Counted from the first letter of the stretch, positions 1-8,161 are shown. The stretch: DNA of 9,543 nucleotides from Salaquimonas sp. (GCA_024639745.1 JAHEHW010000036.1:1-9543); one strand, 5' to 3'. Numbers and translations: made by a program. The notes: generated by a model not told the origin, from the letters alone.

Positions 1-972
1 GCCCACGCGCAGAAGAATCAAGACGTGGAGTTGGCAAAATCCAACATCATGCTGATCGGGCCGACCGGCTGCGGCAAGACGCTGCTCGCACAGACGCTTG
101 CCCGCATCATCGACGTCCCGTTCACGATGGCGGACGCCACGACGCTGACCGAGGCCGGCTATGTTGGTGAAGACGTTGAAAACATCATCCTTAAATTGCT
201 GCAGTCTGCCGATTATAATGTCGAGCGCGCCCAGCGCGGCATCGTCTATATTGACGAGGTCGACAAGATTTCACGCAAGTCGGACAATCCGTCGATTACG
301 CGCGACGTGTCGGGCGAGGGTGTTCAGCAGGCACTTCTGAAAATCATGGAAGGCACCGTTGCTTCGGTTCCGCCTCAAGGCGGCCGCAAGCATCCACAGC
401 AGGAATTCCTGCAGGTCGATACGACCAACATATTGTTCATCTGCGGCGGCGCCTTCGCCGGGCTCGACAAGATCATTTCCGAGAGGGGGCGCAAGACATC
501 CATCGGATTTGCGGCAACTGTGGAATCGCCGGAAGATCGCAAGACAGGTGAATTGTTCCGTGGCGTTGAGCCGGAAGACCTGCTTCGCTTCGGCCTCATA
601 CCGGAATTCGTCGGTCGCGTACCGGTCCTCGCGACACTTGAGGATCTTGACGAGGACGCCTTGATACAAATCCTGAGTGAGCCGAAAAACGCGCTGGTGA
701 AACAGTATCAACGCCTGTTCGAGATGGAAAACGTGGAGCTCTCTTTCCACGAGGACGCCCTCCGCGCGATCGCCCGCAAGGCTATCGAACGCAAGACCGG
801 CGCCCGCGGCTTGCGGTCTATTCTCGAGGGCATATTGCTTGATACGATGTTCGAACTCCCAGCTATGGAAGGTGTTGAGGAAGTCGTCATTTCCGAAGAA
901 GTCGTTACCGGCAATGCCCGCCCGCTGTATATCTACGCGGAAAAGGAAGACGAGAAAGAGGCTAGCGCATAA
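1..972 (+). CDS. clpX: ClpX, ATP-dependent Clp protease ATP-binding subunit (5' truncated by window edge)
   Basis: ClpX is the AAA+ unfoldase that recognises tagged proteins, unfolds them and feeds them into the ClpP peptidase in the cytoplasm. The reading frame is open from base 1, giving 323 visible residues. Full-length ClpX is about 425, so roughly 100 N-terminal residues, including the zinc-binding domain, lie outside the window. Numbering from the first visible codon: Walker A GPTGCGKT at 20-27, pore-1 loop GYVG at 53-56, Walker B ending in D85-E86, a pore-2-like [10 protein letters not shown] segment near 127-136, the ClpP-docking IGF tripeptide at 168-170, and a sensor-2 GARGLR motif near the C terminus. 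These are diagnostic of ClpX rather than HslU or ClpA. The first ATG-like codons inside the fragment (for example TTG at 31) are internal, not starts. A terminator follows 50 bases after the stop, so clpX and lon are probably separate transcripts. clpP is expected just upstream by family gene order, but is not visible. Confidence 0.98.
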   Translation, partial: AHAQKNQDVELAKSNIMLIGPTGCGKTLLAQTLARIIDVPFTMADATTLTEAGYVGEDVENIILKLLQSADYNVERAQRGIVYIDEVDKISRKSDNPSITRDVSGEGVQQALLKIMEGTVASVPPQGGRKHPQQEFLQVDTTNILFICGGAFAGLDKIISERGRKTSIGFAATVESPEDRKTGELFRGVEPEDLLRFGLIPEFVGRVPVLATLEDLDEDALIQILSEPKNALVKQYQRLFEMENVELSFHEDALRAIARKAIERKTGARGLRSILEGILLDTMFELPAMEGVEEVVISEEVVTGNARPLYIYAEKEDEKEASA

Positions 973-1021
973 CCCTCACGGGAAAGATGCGTCTCGTCAT
1001 ATAATTCACTTATAGAATAAT

Positions 1022-1053
1022 GGCCTTCCCGGATAAAACGGGAGGTCCTTTTT
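1022..1053 (+). terminator. Rho-independent terminator after clpX
   Basis: Arms 1022-1031 and 1039-1048 pair over ten positions with one C/T mismatch and one G-U wobble, around a seven-base loop. Five T residues follow at 1049-1053. It lies 50 bases beyond the clpX stop and upstream of the lon promoter, so it should separate the two transcription units. Confidence 0.85.
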
Positions 1054-1095
1054 ACGGGCATTCGTTTCTACGCCGAAACATACTTGTTTCATGCG

Positions 1096-1124
1096 CTTGA
1101 AAGCACCCCCGAACCAACCCATTT
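1096..1124 (+). promoter_or_regulatory. Sigma-32 (RpoH)-type heat-shock promoter for lon
   Basis: The -35 element CTTGAA (1096-1101) is an exact match to the core of the enterobacterial sigma-32 consensus. After a 15-base spacer comes ACCCATTT (1117-1124), matching seven of eight positions of the CCCCATNT -10 element. Spacing lies within the usual 13-17. Transcription would begin near 1131, about 165 nt before the lon start codon. Lon is a classic heat-shock gene, so the position makes sense. The call comes from motif reading only; alphaproteobacterial RpoH factors recognise closely related sequences. Confidence 0.7.
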
Positions 1125-1170
1125 ATTGGAAAAGCAATGCGGTTTCCATCGTACCCGGATTAGGATCAGG

Positions 1171-1203
1171 GTCTCCACCAAAGAGTGGTTTCTTATCAGA
1201 GAC
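1171..1203 (+). promoter_or_regulatory. Nested stem-loop in the lon leader
   Basis: An outer stem GTCTC (1171-1175) / GAGAC (1199-1203) encloses an inner stem ACCA (1177-1180) / TGGT (1186-1189) with a five-base loop. A nine-base bulge (1190-1198) sits on the 3' side. It lies inside the predicted 5' leader, about 90 bases upstream of the start codon, and has no T run, so it is not a terminator. A regulatory role is inference only. Confidence 0.35.
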
Positions 1204-1295
1204 AGTGCTTGTTGGCTGGGTGTAGTACGCGGTAAACTGCAGAATCAATAGGGGCTACGGCTTGTCGCCCGTCGGCGCCCAAGAGGAAAAATCGA

Positions 1296-3731
1296 ATGGT
1301 TAAATCGAGCAGTTCGAAGATCGGAATTGGATCAGGGAGCAAATATCCCTTGCTGCCCCTTCGCGATATCGTCGTCTTCCCACACATGATCGTGCCGCTC
1401 TTTGTAGGTCGCGAGAAGTCGATTCTCGCGCTTGAAGAGGTCATGGAGAACGATCATCATATCCTGCTTTTCACTCAGCGAAATGCCGGCGATGACGATC
1501 CGTCTCCGGAAGGCCTGTATGATGTCGGCACGCTTGCGAAAGTGCTGCACATGCTAAAATTGCCGGACGGCACCGTTAAGGTGTTGGTCGAAGGCACATC
1601 CAGAGCACGCGTGACGCAGTTTACCGACCGCGAAGAATTCCACGAAGCCTATTGCGAAATCCTCGAGGATGCAGAGGATGATCCGGTCGAAGTAGAGGCT
1701 GTCGGGCGTTCCGTCGTTTCGGAATTCGAGAATTACGTGAAGCTAAATAAGAAGGTTTCGCCTGAGGTTCTCTCTGCCGTTACGCAAATCGACGACTTCG
1801 CAAAGCTTGCTGACACGATTGCCTCGCACCTTGCGATTAAGCTGCCTGAGAAGCAGGAAATTCTGGCCATCATGAGCGTTCGCGAGCGTCTCGAGCATAT
1901 CCTCGCAATGATGGAGAGCGAAATCTCCGTGCTGCAGGTGGAAAAACGCATCCGCAGCCGCGTCAAGCGCCAGATGGAGAAAACCCAGCGCGAGTACTAT
2001 CTGAACGAGCAGATGAAGGCCATTCAGAAAGAACTCGGTGAGGGCGAGGACGGCAAGGACGAGCTCGGTGAACTTGAAGAACGGATCGAAAAGACCAAGC
2101 TGTCCAAGGAAGCCCGCGAAAAAGCGCGCGCCGAGTTCAAGAAACTACGTCAGATGAGCCCGATGTCGGCCGAGGCGACCGTTGTCCGAAACTATCTGGA
2201 TTGGCTGCTCGGAATCCCGTGGGGCAAGCGCTCGGCCAAGAAGGTTGATATCAATAAGGCCCAGGAAATCCTCGATGCGGATCATTACGGTCTGGAAAAG
2301 GTCAAAGAACGGATCATCGAGTATCTCGCGGTTCAGAGCCGCGCCTCGAAGATAAAGGGGCCGATACTCTGCCTCGTCGGACCGCCTGGTGTGGGTAAGA
2401 CCTCGCTTGGACGCTCGATCGCGAAAGCTACCGGCCGCGAATTTGTTCGTATGGCGCTTGGCGGGGTGCGCGACGAGGCCGAGATCCGTGGTCACCGTCG
2501 TACCTATATCGGCTCGATGCCCGGTAAGGTCATCCAGTCCATGAAAAAGGCCAAGAAGACGAATCCGCTCTTCCTACTCGACGAGATCGACAAGATGGGT
2601 ATGGATTTCCGCGGTGATCCGTCTTCGGCATTGCTCGAGGTCTTGGATCCGGCGCAGAACAACACGTTCTCGGATCACTATCTTGAAGTGGACTATGACC
2701 TGTCGAATGTCATGTTCGTGACGACCGCCAATACGCTCAACATCCCGGGCCCATTGATGGACCGGATGGAGATCATCCGTTTGGCCGGTTATATGGAGGA
2801 TGAGAAAGTGGAAATCGCCAAGCGGCATCTGCTTCCGAAGTGCATCCACGAACATGCTTTGTCGGACGAGGAGTTCAGAATTTCCGACGGAGCGATCCGC
2901 GACATCATCCGGCATTACACCCGTGAAGCCGGCGTCAGGAACCTTGAGCGCGAACTATCAAAGCTGGCGCGCAAGGCAGTGACGGAAATTCTGAAAACCG
3001 GTAAGAAGTCGATCAAGGTGACCGAGAAAAATCTCGGCGATTTCCTTGGTGTGACGAAATTCCGTTATGGCAAGGCCGAGATGGAAGATCAGATCGGAGT
3101 CGTCACTGGTCTGGCCTGGACCGAGGTCGGCGGCGAGTTGCTCACGATTGAGGGCGTGTCGATGCCTGGCAAGGGCAAGATGACCGTGACCGGAAACTTG
3201 AAAGACGTGATGAAGGAGTCGATTTCCGCCGCTGCGTCTTATGTCCGCTCGCGCGCGATAAGTTTCGGTATCGAGCCGCCTCGGTTCGATAAGCTCGACA
3301 TTCATGTGCACGTTCCTGAAGGCGCTACGCCCAAGGACGGTCCGTCTGCCGGCACGGCCATGACCACGGCAATCGTCTCGGTCATGACCGGTATTCCGGT
3401 TCGTGCTGATGTGGCGATGACCGGCGAGATAACCCTGAGAGGGCGTGTCCTGCCGATCGGCGGCCTGAAGGAGAAACTCCTTGCGGCCCTTCGCGGTGGC
3501 ATCACCAAGGTGCTGATTCCAGAAGAAAACGCCAAGGATCTGGCGGAGATTCCGGATAACGTGAAGAAAAACCTTGAGATCGTTCCAGTATCGCATATCG
3601 ATGAAGTGCTGAAACACGCGCTTGTCCGCCAGCCGGAAGCGATCGAATGGACCGAAGAAGACGAGGAAAGGGCTCGCAGAGCGATGCTCACGGTACCGGA
3701 CGACCGGGAAAGCGTGCCAAGAGCTCATTAA
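1296..3731 (+). CDS. lon: Lon, ATP-dependent serine endopeptidase La
   Basis: Lon is a homo-oligomeric cytoplasmic AAA+ protease that degrades misfolded proteins and short-lived regulators. The 811-residue length is normal for proteobacterial LonA (E. coli 784). The N-terminal substrate-binding domain starts with the typical [19 protein letters not shown] segment (residues 17-35), and a charged coiled-coil stretch follows around 205-280. Walker A GPPGVGKT is at 362-369, Walker B LFLLDEID at 425-432. The C-terminal protease domain has the PKDGPSAG motif with catalytic Ser684, and Lys727 in GGLKEK completes the Ser-Lys dyad, the same 43-residue separation as S679/K722 in E. coli. The ATG at 1296 is preceded by AGAGG at 1282-1286. 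The gene stands alone between a heat-shock-type promoter and its own terminator, which suggests monocistronic, stress-inducible expression. The acidic tail after about residue 785 is an unremarkable extension. Confidence 0.99.
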   Translation: MVKSSSSKIGIGSGSKYPLLPLRDIVVFPHMIVPLFVGREKSILALEEVMENDHHILLFTQRNAGDDDPSPEGLYDVGTLAKVLHMLKLPDGTVKVLVEGTSRARVTQFTDREEFHEAYCEILEDAEDDPVEVEAVGRSVVSEFENYVKLNKKVSPEVLSAVTQIDDFAKLADTIASHLAIKLPEKQEILAIMSVRERLEHILAMMESEISVLQVEKRIRSRVKRQMEKTQREYYLNEQMKAIQKELGEGEDGKDELGELEERIEKTKLSKEAREKARAEFKKLRQMSPMSAEATVVRNYLDWLLGIPWGKRSAKKVDINKAQEILDADHYGLEKVKERIIEYLAVQSRASKIKGPILCLVGPPGVGKTSLGRSIAKATGREFVRMALGGVRDEAEIRGHRRTYIGSMPGKVIQSMKKAKKTNPLFLLDEIDKMGMDFRGDPSSALLEVLDPAQNNTFSDHYLEVDYDLSNVMFVTTANTLNIPGPLMDRMEIIRLAGYMEDEKVEIAKRHLLPKCIHEHALSDEEFRISDGAIRDIIRHYTREAGVRNLERELSKLARKAVTEILKTGKKSIKVTEKNLGDFLGVTKFRYGKAEMEDQIGVVTGLAWTEVGGELLTIEGVSMPGKGKMTVTGNLKDVMKESISAAASYVRSRAISFGIEPPRFDKLDIHVHVPEGATPKDGPSAGTAMTTAIVSVMTGIPVRADVAMTGEITLRGRVLPIGGLKEKLLAALRGGITKVLIPEENAKDLAEIPDNVKKNLEIVPVSHIDEVLKHALVRQPEAIEWTEEDEERARRAMLTVPDDRESVPRAH

Positions 3732-3768
3732 GTCTTCAGTCGCAATTCGCCTAATTATGATAAGTCGA

Positions 3769-3795
3769 AGCGGGGCCTCTGGGCCCCGTTTTTTT
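3769..3795 (+). terminator. Rho-independent terminator after lon
   Basis: A perfect seven-base-pair GC stem, CGGGGCC (3771-3777) with GGCCCCG (3782-3788), closes a four-base loop. It is extended by two A-T pairs and followed by seven T residues at 3789-3795. It lies 37 bases after the lon stop. Confidence 0.95.
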
Positions 3796-3952
3796 GCGCC
3801 AATTCCGAGTTTGCGCGTTCTCTTGTCGCCCACATTTGAGTCATAGTGCGGTCCATCGTTGATTCGATGCCAATGCAGAAAATGGTGAAAATGACCGCTA
3901 TTTCTTATTCCCGTCTCAACTTGCCAGGGAAATTTCATTGAAAATCGTTCGA

Positions 3953-3975
3953 AAACCCCAGAAAACTGGGGGTTT
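3953..3975. repeat. Inverted repeat (hairpin) upstream of hupB
   Basis: AAACCCCAG (3953-3961) pairs with CTGGGGGTTT (3966-3975) around an AAAA loop: six pairs, one bulged G at 3972, then three A-T pairs. On the + strand no T run follows the stem, so it is not a normal terminator for rightward transcription. Read on the - strand, the right arm is followed by TTTTC, weakly terminator-like, but I see no leftward gene that would use it. It could be a leader structure or a protein-binding site for hupB. Confidence 0.5.
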
Positions 3976-4053
3976 GCGACCGTTGCCATTGTATCTCAGA
4001 CCACTTGATGCGACTTTCATACCTGTCACAAAGAATGGCGAAGCCGTTTGATT

Positions 4054-4059
4054 GAAAGG
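4054..4059 (+). promoter_or_regulatory. Ribosome binding site that sets the hupB start
   Basis: GAAAGG lies seven bases before the ATG at 4067. The in-frame TTG at 4052 overlaps this site and would add five residues not found in HU proteins, so the ATG is chosen. Confidence 0.8.
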
Positions 4060-4066
4060 TATCAAC

Positions 4067-4342
4067 ATGAATAAGAACGACCTGATTGCATCGGTTGCTG
4101 ACAAAGCCGATTTGACAAAAGCTAAGGCAGCGGAGGCCGTGGACGCGGTGCTTGACGGGATCACCTCTTCGTTGAGCTCGGGTGAGGAAGTCCGTTTGAT
4201 CGGATTTGGAAATTTCGTGGTTGCTCATCGCAAGGCGAGTACCGCTCGCAACCCTCAGACTGGTGCGACCGTCGACGTGCCGGCTGCCAATGTGCCGCGC
4301 TTCAAACCCGGCAAGGCGCTCAAGGATGCAGTCAATTCATGA
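4067..4342 (+). CDS. hupB: HU family DNA-binding protein
   Basis: HU is a small dimeric nucleoid protein that bends and compacts DNA with little sequence preference and supports replication, recombination and transcription. The ATG start gives 91 residues, the usual HU size, with the standard opening MNKNDLIASVADKA. The HU/IHF signature is clear: GFGNF at 46-50, then the beta-arm segment ending in RNPQTG at 61-66, where Pro63 is the residue that intercalates between base pairs. The C terminus VPRFKPGKALKDAV (76-89) is also typical. The arm carries S58-T59-A60 before Arg61, where many homologues have arginine or glycine; this is within family variation. IHF is less likely, because the N terminus and arm are HU-like and closest to rhizobial HU. 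The gene follows lon, an arrangement common in proteobacteria, and has its own terminator. Confidence 0.97.
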   Translation: MNKNDLIASVADKADLTKAKAAEAVDAVLDGITSSLSSGEEVRLIGFGNFVVAHRKASTARNPQTGATVDVPAANVPRFKPGKALKDAVNS

Positions 4343-4418
4343 TTTAATGAGGCCGGTGGTTCGGTCCGTAGGGTCGGTAAAGATCTAAACGGTAGGATAC
4401 TGGTTCATGTTCTCCCGG

Positions 4419-4450
4419 AAGCCCGTTGTCCCCAAGGCAACGGGTTTTTT
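4419..4450 (+). terminator. Rho-independent terminator after hupB
   Basis: AAGCCCGTTG (4419-4428) pairs with CAACGGGTTT (4438-4447), with one G-U wobble, around a nine-base loop. The T run extends to 4450. It lies 76 bases after the hupB stop and should insulate the ABC operon from hupB transcription. Confidence 0.9.
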
Positions 4451-4561
4451 GATTATTCCGGTTCTCTTTTGGGGAAAAAGAAAAAACCCTCCGTCTGAGA
4501 TAAAGGGGTAACTGGACAAAGCAACGCGAATGCCGCCAAATCGGGTTTTGCCACCATCTGC

Positions 4562-6163
4562 ATGGGACGCGTCTTGCCAACAGGCCAGGAAGACCAGGAA
4601 TTACTCCTCTCGACCAGAGGTTTGACCAAGACCTTTGGCGATCTTGTCGCGAACGATGCTCTGGACCTGGACATCCGAAAGGGTGAAATCCATGCGCTGC
4701 TGGGTGAGAACGGAGCGGGCAAATCGACACTGGTGAAAATGCTCTATGGATCGCTCCAGCCTGATTCAGGAAGCATAATTTGGCGGGGAAAAGAGACATC
4801 AATTGCCAATCCGGCAGCCGCTCGCCATCTTGGCATAGGCATGGTGTTTCAGCATTTCTCACTGTTCGAGGCTTTGACCGTCGCCGACAATATTCTGATC
4901 TCGACCGATAACCCGGTATCAAGGCAGCGCATCGCTCAGGACGCCGAACGGCTCGCGCAGTCCTATGGCCTGCCGCTGAATACGCGTTCCTATGTCGGCG
5001 ATCTTTCGGTTGGCGAGCGACAGCGGGTCGAAATCGTCCGTTGTCTGCTGCAGAATCCCCAACTGATTATCCTGGATGAGCCGACTTCCGTTTTGACGCC
5101 TCAAGAAGCCGAAGGGCTTTTCGAAACGCTCCTCAGGCTCCGGGCGGAAGGCTGCTCGGTACTGTATATCTCGCATCGGTTGGACGAGGTGAAAGCGCTT
5201 TGTGATCGCGCTACTGTCCTGCGCCACGGCAAAATGATCGGCGAATGCGACCCGGCCGAAGAGACCGCTGCAAGCCTTGCTGCAATGATGGTAGGCGCCC
5301 AGGTCGAAAAAGTTGAGCGCGACCACGACGGTGCGCTCGAAGCAGCCGGCGAAGTCCTCCTGGAACTTTCGGATGCAGGCCTGGAGCCTGAAAGTCCTTT
5401 TGCCGTTCGGTTGCGCAATCTTGTTCTTCAGGTGCGCTCAGGAGAAATAGTAGGAATCGCAGGCGTGGCCGGTAATGGCCAGTCCGAATTGTTCAGATTG
5501 ATCTCCGGTGAGGTCAGCGCGCCGCATGATCAAATCAAGATCCGGGGAAAACAGGCGGGCGGACTCGGCGTTAACGGCAGAAGGAGGCTTGGCGCCGCTT
5601 TCGTACCCGAGGAACGCCTTGGACATGGCGCCGTGCCCGATATGACGCTTTCTGAAAATCTGCTTCTTTCCCGCCATGCCTCCGACCGGGTGGCCTTTCA
5701 GCGCTTCGGCCCGCTCGGGGTTGTGTGGAAATCGATGCTGACAGAAGCAATGACGCGGATTTGCGACGCGATGGATGTCCGGAAGTCCACTGCGGACCCG
5801 GCTGCTTCGGCGCTGTCGGGCGGCAACCTGCAGAAGTTCATTGTCGGTCGGGAACTCGACCGCCAGCCTTCCATTCTCGTCGTCAATCAGCCGACATGGG
5901 GGGTTGATGCCGGTGCGGCGCAACACATCCGCAAGGCGCTCGTCGACCTCGCAAAGAGCGGTTCGGCCATCCTGATGATTTCCCAGGATCTCGATGAGAT
6001 TTTCGAGATCGCCGACCGAATTCTGGTTATCGATGACGGTAGTCTCAGGGAAGCGGGCGCTGCAAGCAAAGTCACCAGGGAAGAAGTCGGGATGCTCATG
6101 GGCGGTGCCACGGCAGGCATGAGAACTTCAACGCCGTCGTCGGAGGAAAACCATGCGCATTGA
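4562..6163 (+). CDS. ABC transporter ATP-binding protein, BMP/nucleoside type (two nucleotide-binding domains)
   Basis: This cytoplasmic ATPase would power a BMP-type importer, probably for nucleosides or purines. Its 533 residues contain two ABC domains in tandem (about 14-250 and 262-520), the layout of the sugar/nucleoside class (RbsA, MglA, YufO/NupO-like). Domain 1 is intact: Walker A GENGAGKST at 48-56, signature LSVGE at 148-152, Walker B LIILDE ending at D172-E173. Domain 2 is degenerate: its Walker A is GVAGNGQSE (301-309), with Gln307 in place of lysine, and its Walker B ends V-N-Q (441-443) in place of aspartate and catalytic glutamate, although LSGGN (418-422) remains. Asymmetry of this kind is known in the class. 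The ATG at 4562 is the first possible start after an in-frame stop at 4496, but no Shine-Dalgarno sequence precedes it, so the start is less certain than the frame. Its end overlaps the next gene by 11 bases. Confidence 0.93.
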   Translation: MGRVLPTGQEDQELLLSTRGLTKTFGDLVANDALDLDIRKGEIHALLGENGAGKSTLVKMLYGSLQPDSGSIIWRGKETSIANPAAARHLGIGMVFQHFSLFEALTVADNILISTDNPVSRQRIAQDAERLAQSYGLPLNTRSYVGDLSVGERQRVEIVRCLLQNPQLIILDEPTSVLTPQEAEGLFETLLRLRAEGCSVLYISHRLDEVKALCDRATVLRHGKMIGECDPAEETAASLAAMMVGAQVEKVERDHDGALEAAGEVLLELSDAGLEPESPFAVRLRNLVLQVRSGEIVGIAGVAGNGQSELFRLISGEVSAPHDQIKIRGKQAGGLGVNGRRRLGAAFVPEERLGHGAVPDMTLSENLLLSRHASDRVAFQRFGPLGVVWKSMLTEAMTRICDAMDVRKSTADPAASALSGGNLQKFIVGRELDRQPSILVVNQPTWGVDAGAAQHIRKALVDLAKSGSAILMISQDLDEIFEIADRILVIDDGSLREAGAASKVTREEVGMLMGGATAGMRTSTPSSEENHAH

Positions 6164-7241
6164 ACTGCAGCGCAGGGATGCCCCCTCGCGGCGGATGTCT
6201 CTGCTTTCCCCGCTGATTGCCTTGGCGCTTACGATGCTGACCGGATGCATCATTTTTCTTGTGCTCGGCGTCGATCCGATTGCCGGCATATACGCCTTTT
6301 TCGTCGAGCCGTTGACAGAAACATGGTCGCTTCACGAGCTCGCCATCAAGGCTGCTCCTCTGATCCTGATCGCGATCGGTTTGTCGATCTGTTTCCGCTC
6401 TTCGAATTGGAACATTGGCGCCGAAGGTCAATTCATCACAGGGGCGATTGCCGGCAGTGCTATTCCGATCCTGATGCCGGAAGCGAGCGGGGCATGGGTG
6501 CTGCCCGCCATGCTGGTCCTCGGAATGCTCGGTGGCGCCGCCTGGGCAGCGATTCCAGCATTCTGCAAGACGCGGTTCAACGCGAATGAAATCCTCACGA
6601 GCCTGATGCTCGTATATGTTGCTCAACTGTTTCTCGATTGGCTCGTCCGTGGTCCCTGGCGAAACCCGGAGGGCTTCAATTTTCCAGAGTCGAGGACATT
6701 TTCCGCCGGACAGATACTGCCTGAGATCCTGGATTCGGGCAGAACCCATTATGGCGCGGTTTTTGCAGTCGTGCTGGCGGTCATCCTATGGTTGTCGCTA
6801 ACAAAGACGGTGAAAGGGTTTGAGATCCGGGTCATCGGTCAGGCAAGGCGGGCAGGGGCCTTCGCCGGCTTCGATGCGAACAGGCTCACCATTTTTGCCT
6901 TCCTGCTGTCCGGCGCGCTTGCCGGGCTTGCGGGTATCAGCGAAGTCTCGGGAGCCATTCAGCAATTGCGCCCGAGCATATCCCCGGGTTATGGCTTCAC
7001 CGCGATCATTGTCGCTTTCCTGGGACGCTTGAATCCGCTCGGGATAATCGTTGCCGGGACGGTATTGGCACTAACCTATCTGGGAAGCGAAGCGGCACAG
7101 ATCATGCTTGGGATATCGGACAAGATCGGCAGGGTGTTCCAGGGGCTGTTGCTGTTTTATGTCCTCTCTTGCGACACGCTGATCCATTATCGCATCCGCT
7201 TTGCCGCAATAGACCGCAGACCCTCTAAGGAGATCGCTTAG
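6153..7241 (+). CDS. ABC transporter permease 1, BMP/nucleoside type
   Basis: An inner-membrane permease of the BPD_transp_2 family (the class containing RbsC and YufP-like proteins), forming half of the importer's channel. It has 362 residues. A short basic N terminus (R2, R7, R8, R13, R14) precedes a first hydrophobic segment near 19-41; by eye there are about eight to ten membrane segments. Family hallmarks are NIGAEGQ at 87-93 and the SGALAGLAGISEVSG stretch near 253-267, followed by GYGFTAIIVAFLG. Among paired permeases this matches the larger subunit, with an N-terminal extension and a periplasmic stretch around residues 168-195. The ATG at 6153 has a strong GGAGG at 6142-6146 and overlaps the ATPase gene by 11 bases, which suggests translational coupling. 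The stop codon shares one base with the GTG of the next gene. Confidence 0.93.
   Translation: MRIELQRRDAPSRRMSLLSPLIALALTMLTGCIIFLVLGVDPIAGIYAFFVEPLTETWSLHELAIKAAPLILIAIGLSICFRSSNWNIGAEGQFITGAIAGSAIPILMPEASGAWVLPAMLVLGMLGGAAWAAIPAFCKTRFNANEILTSLMLVYVAQLFLDWLVRGPWRNPEGFNFPESRTFSAGQILPEILDSGRTHYGAVFAVVLAVILWLSLTKTVKGFEIRVIGQARRAGAFAGFDANRLTIFAFLLSGALAGLAGISEVSGAIQQLRPSISPGYGFTAIIVAFLGRLNPLGIIVAGTVLALTYLGSEAAQIMLGISDKIGRVFQGLLLFYVLSCDTLIHYRIRFAAIDRRPSKEIA
7227..7232 (+). promoter_or_regulatory. Ribosome binding site for the GTG start of permease 2
   Basis: AAGGAG lies eight bases before GTG at 7241, inside the last codons of permease 1. It supports the GTG start and tight translational coupling (TAG and GTG share a G). 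Confidence 0.8.
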
Positions 7242-8161
7242 TGGGGATATTAGAGGCTGTCCTTCTGACCATTATAACCGCGGCCACCCCCTTGTTGCTC
7301 GCTGCCATCGGGGAACTGGTGACCGAGCGGTCCGGCGTGCTCAATCTGGGGGTCGAGGGCATGATGATCATCGGCGCTATCGCCGGTTTCGCCTTTGCCC
7401 AGATGACCGGCAACCCCTATCTGGGCACACTAGCAGGCGCTATTCTCGGCGCACTGTTCTCGCTGTTCTTCGGGTTCCTGGTACTCACCCTTGTTACCAA
7501 CCAGTACGCCACGGGGCTTGCGCTTACCATCCTCGGACTTGGCCTCTCGGGCCTGTGGGGGGAAGCTTATATTGGCGTGCCGGGTATCAAATTGCAGCCG
7601 GTCGCAATTCCCCTTCTGTCAGAGATACCATTCTTCGGCCCGCTCTTTTTCAAACAGGATATCCTGTTCTACATTTCTATCGGGCTTGTCTGTGCGGTGA
7701 GTTATTTCCTGTTTCGAACCAATGCAGGACTGAAACTGAGAGCCGTCGGCGACAATCACCATTCCGCTCATGCCCTTGGGGTCAACGTTATTGCAGTACG
7801 CTACATGGCCGTCATGTTCGGCGGGGCCTGTGCCGGGTTGGCCGGCGCGCATCTCTCTCTGGTTTATACTCCGCAATGGGTAGAGAACATGTCCGCGGGT
7901 CGTGGCTGGATCGCGCTCGCGCTGGTGGTATTCGCGTCCTGGCGTCCCTACAGGGTTCTTTCTGGAGCTTATCTATTCGGCGCGGTCGGAATAGCGCAAC
8001 TCCACGCCCAAGCGCTCGGCATCGGCATCCCCTCGCAATTTCTGTCCGCGCTTCCATATATCGCAACAGTCGTCGTTCTCGTGCTGATCTCGAGAAACCG
8101 GCGATTGACCTTGATTAATACCCCGGCCACACTCGGCAAGGGTTTCGTACCGGACCGATAA
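7241..8161 (+). CDS. ABC transporter permease 2, BMP/nucleoside type
   Basis: This is the second, smaller BPD_transp_2 permease (306 residues) and should pair with permease 1 as a heterodimeric channel, as YufP/YufQ-type pairs do. It starts with GTG. A first hydrophobic segment (about 5-22) leads into the ERSGVLNLGVEGMM motif, with NLGVEG at 35-40, the counterpart of NIGAEG in permease 1. The later GACAGLAGAHLSL stretch and the loop WVENMSAGRGWIALALV (GRGW at 220-223) are strongly typical of the short subunit of nucleoside-type importers. The C terminus ends soon after the last hydrophobic stretch (about 265-283), as in homologues. The two permeases are diverged paralogues rather than a recent duplication. 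A 62-base gap with two small hairpins separates this gene from the binding protein. Confidence 0.93.
   Translation: MGILEAVLLTIITAATPLLLAAIGELVTERSGVLNLGVEGMMIIGAIAGFAFAQMTGNPYLGTLAGAILGALFSLFFGFLVLTLVTNQYATGLALTILGLGLSGLWGEAYIGVPGIKLQPVAIPLLSEIPFFGPLFFKQDILFYISIGLVCAVSYFLFRTNAGLKLRAVGDNHHSAHALGVNVIAVRYMAVMFGGACAGLAGAHLSLVYTPQWVENMSAGRGWIALALVVFASWRPYRVLSGAYLFGAVGIAQLHAQALGIGIPSQFLSALPYIATVVVLVLISRNRRLTLINTPATLGKGFVPDR

Larger units (their letters stand above)
973..1295. other. Intergenic region between clpX and lon (323 bases)
   Basis: No credible protein gene lies here. From left to right it holds the clpX terminator (1022-1053), a sigma-32-like promoter (1096-1124), and a lon leader of about 165 nt. 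The leader contains a nested stem-loop at 1171-1203 and a GC-rich stretch at 1250-1280, and ends in the lon ribosome site. The only small reading frame I noticed, eight codons at 1137-1163, is not supported as a gene. Confidence 0.8.
3732..4066. other. Intergenic region between lon and hupB (335 bases)
   Basis: This gap holds the lon terminator (3769-3795), about 155 bases of AT-richer sequence without a recognisable gene, a hairpin at 3953-3975, and the hupB ribosome site. A hupB promoter must lie here, because lon is terminated. I tried several TTG-containing hexamers (3823, 3859, 3921, 3974, 4005), and none has a convincing -10 element at 16-18 bases. No coding sequence is supported on either strand. 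Confidence 0.75.

Noticed and set aside
1000..1005. Perfect TATAAT hexamer just after clpX
   Set aside because: No -35-like sequence lies 16-18 bases upstream, and the clpX terminator follows at once, so any transcript would end within about 40 bases.
1137..1163. Eight-codon upstream reading frame (MRFPSYPD) in the lon leader
   Set aside because: The ATG would be only about six bases from the predicted transcript start, with no proper ribosome site. A frame this short is expected by chance.
1209..1237. TTGTTG with a GTAAAC-like -10 as a second lon promoter
   Set aside because: The -10 hexamer matches poorly, and the sigma-32-like site upstream is far better.
2958..3989. Long minus-strand open frame of 343 codons opposite the 3' half of lon
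   Set aside because: It mirrors lon codon structure, has no recognisable motif, and runs through the lon terminator. It is a shadow frame.
4471..4490. A-rich tract before the ABC operon as a promoter UP element
   Set aside because: No -35/-10 pair sits at the right distance downstream, so the tract alone does not support a promoter.
4551..4565. GCCACC-like sequence near ATG 4562 that resembles a eukaryotic start context
   Set aside because: All neighbouring genes are clearly bacterial, so the match is a coincidence of composition.
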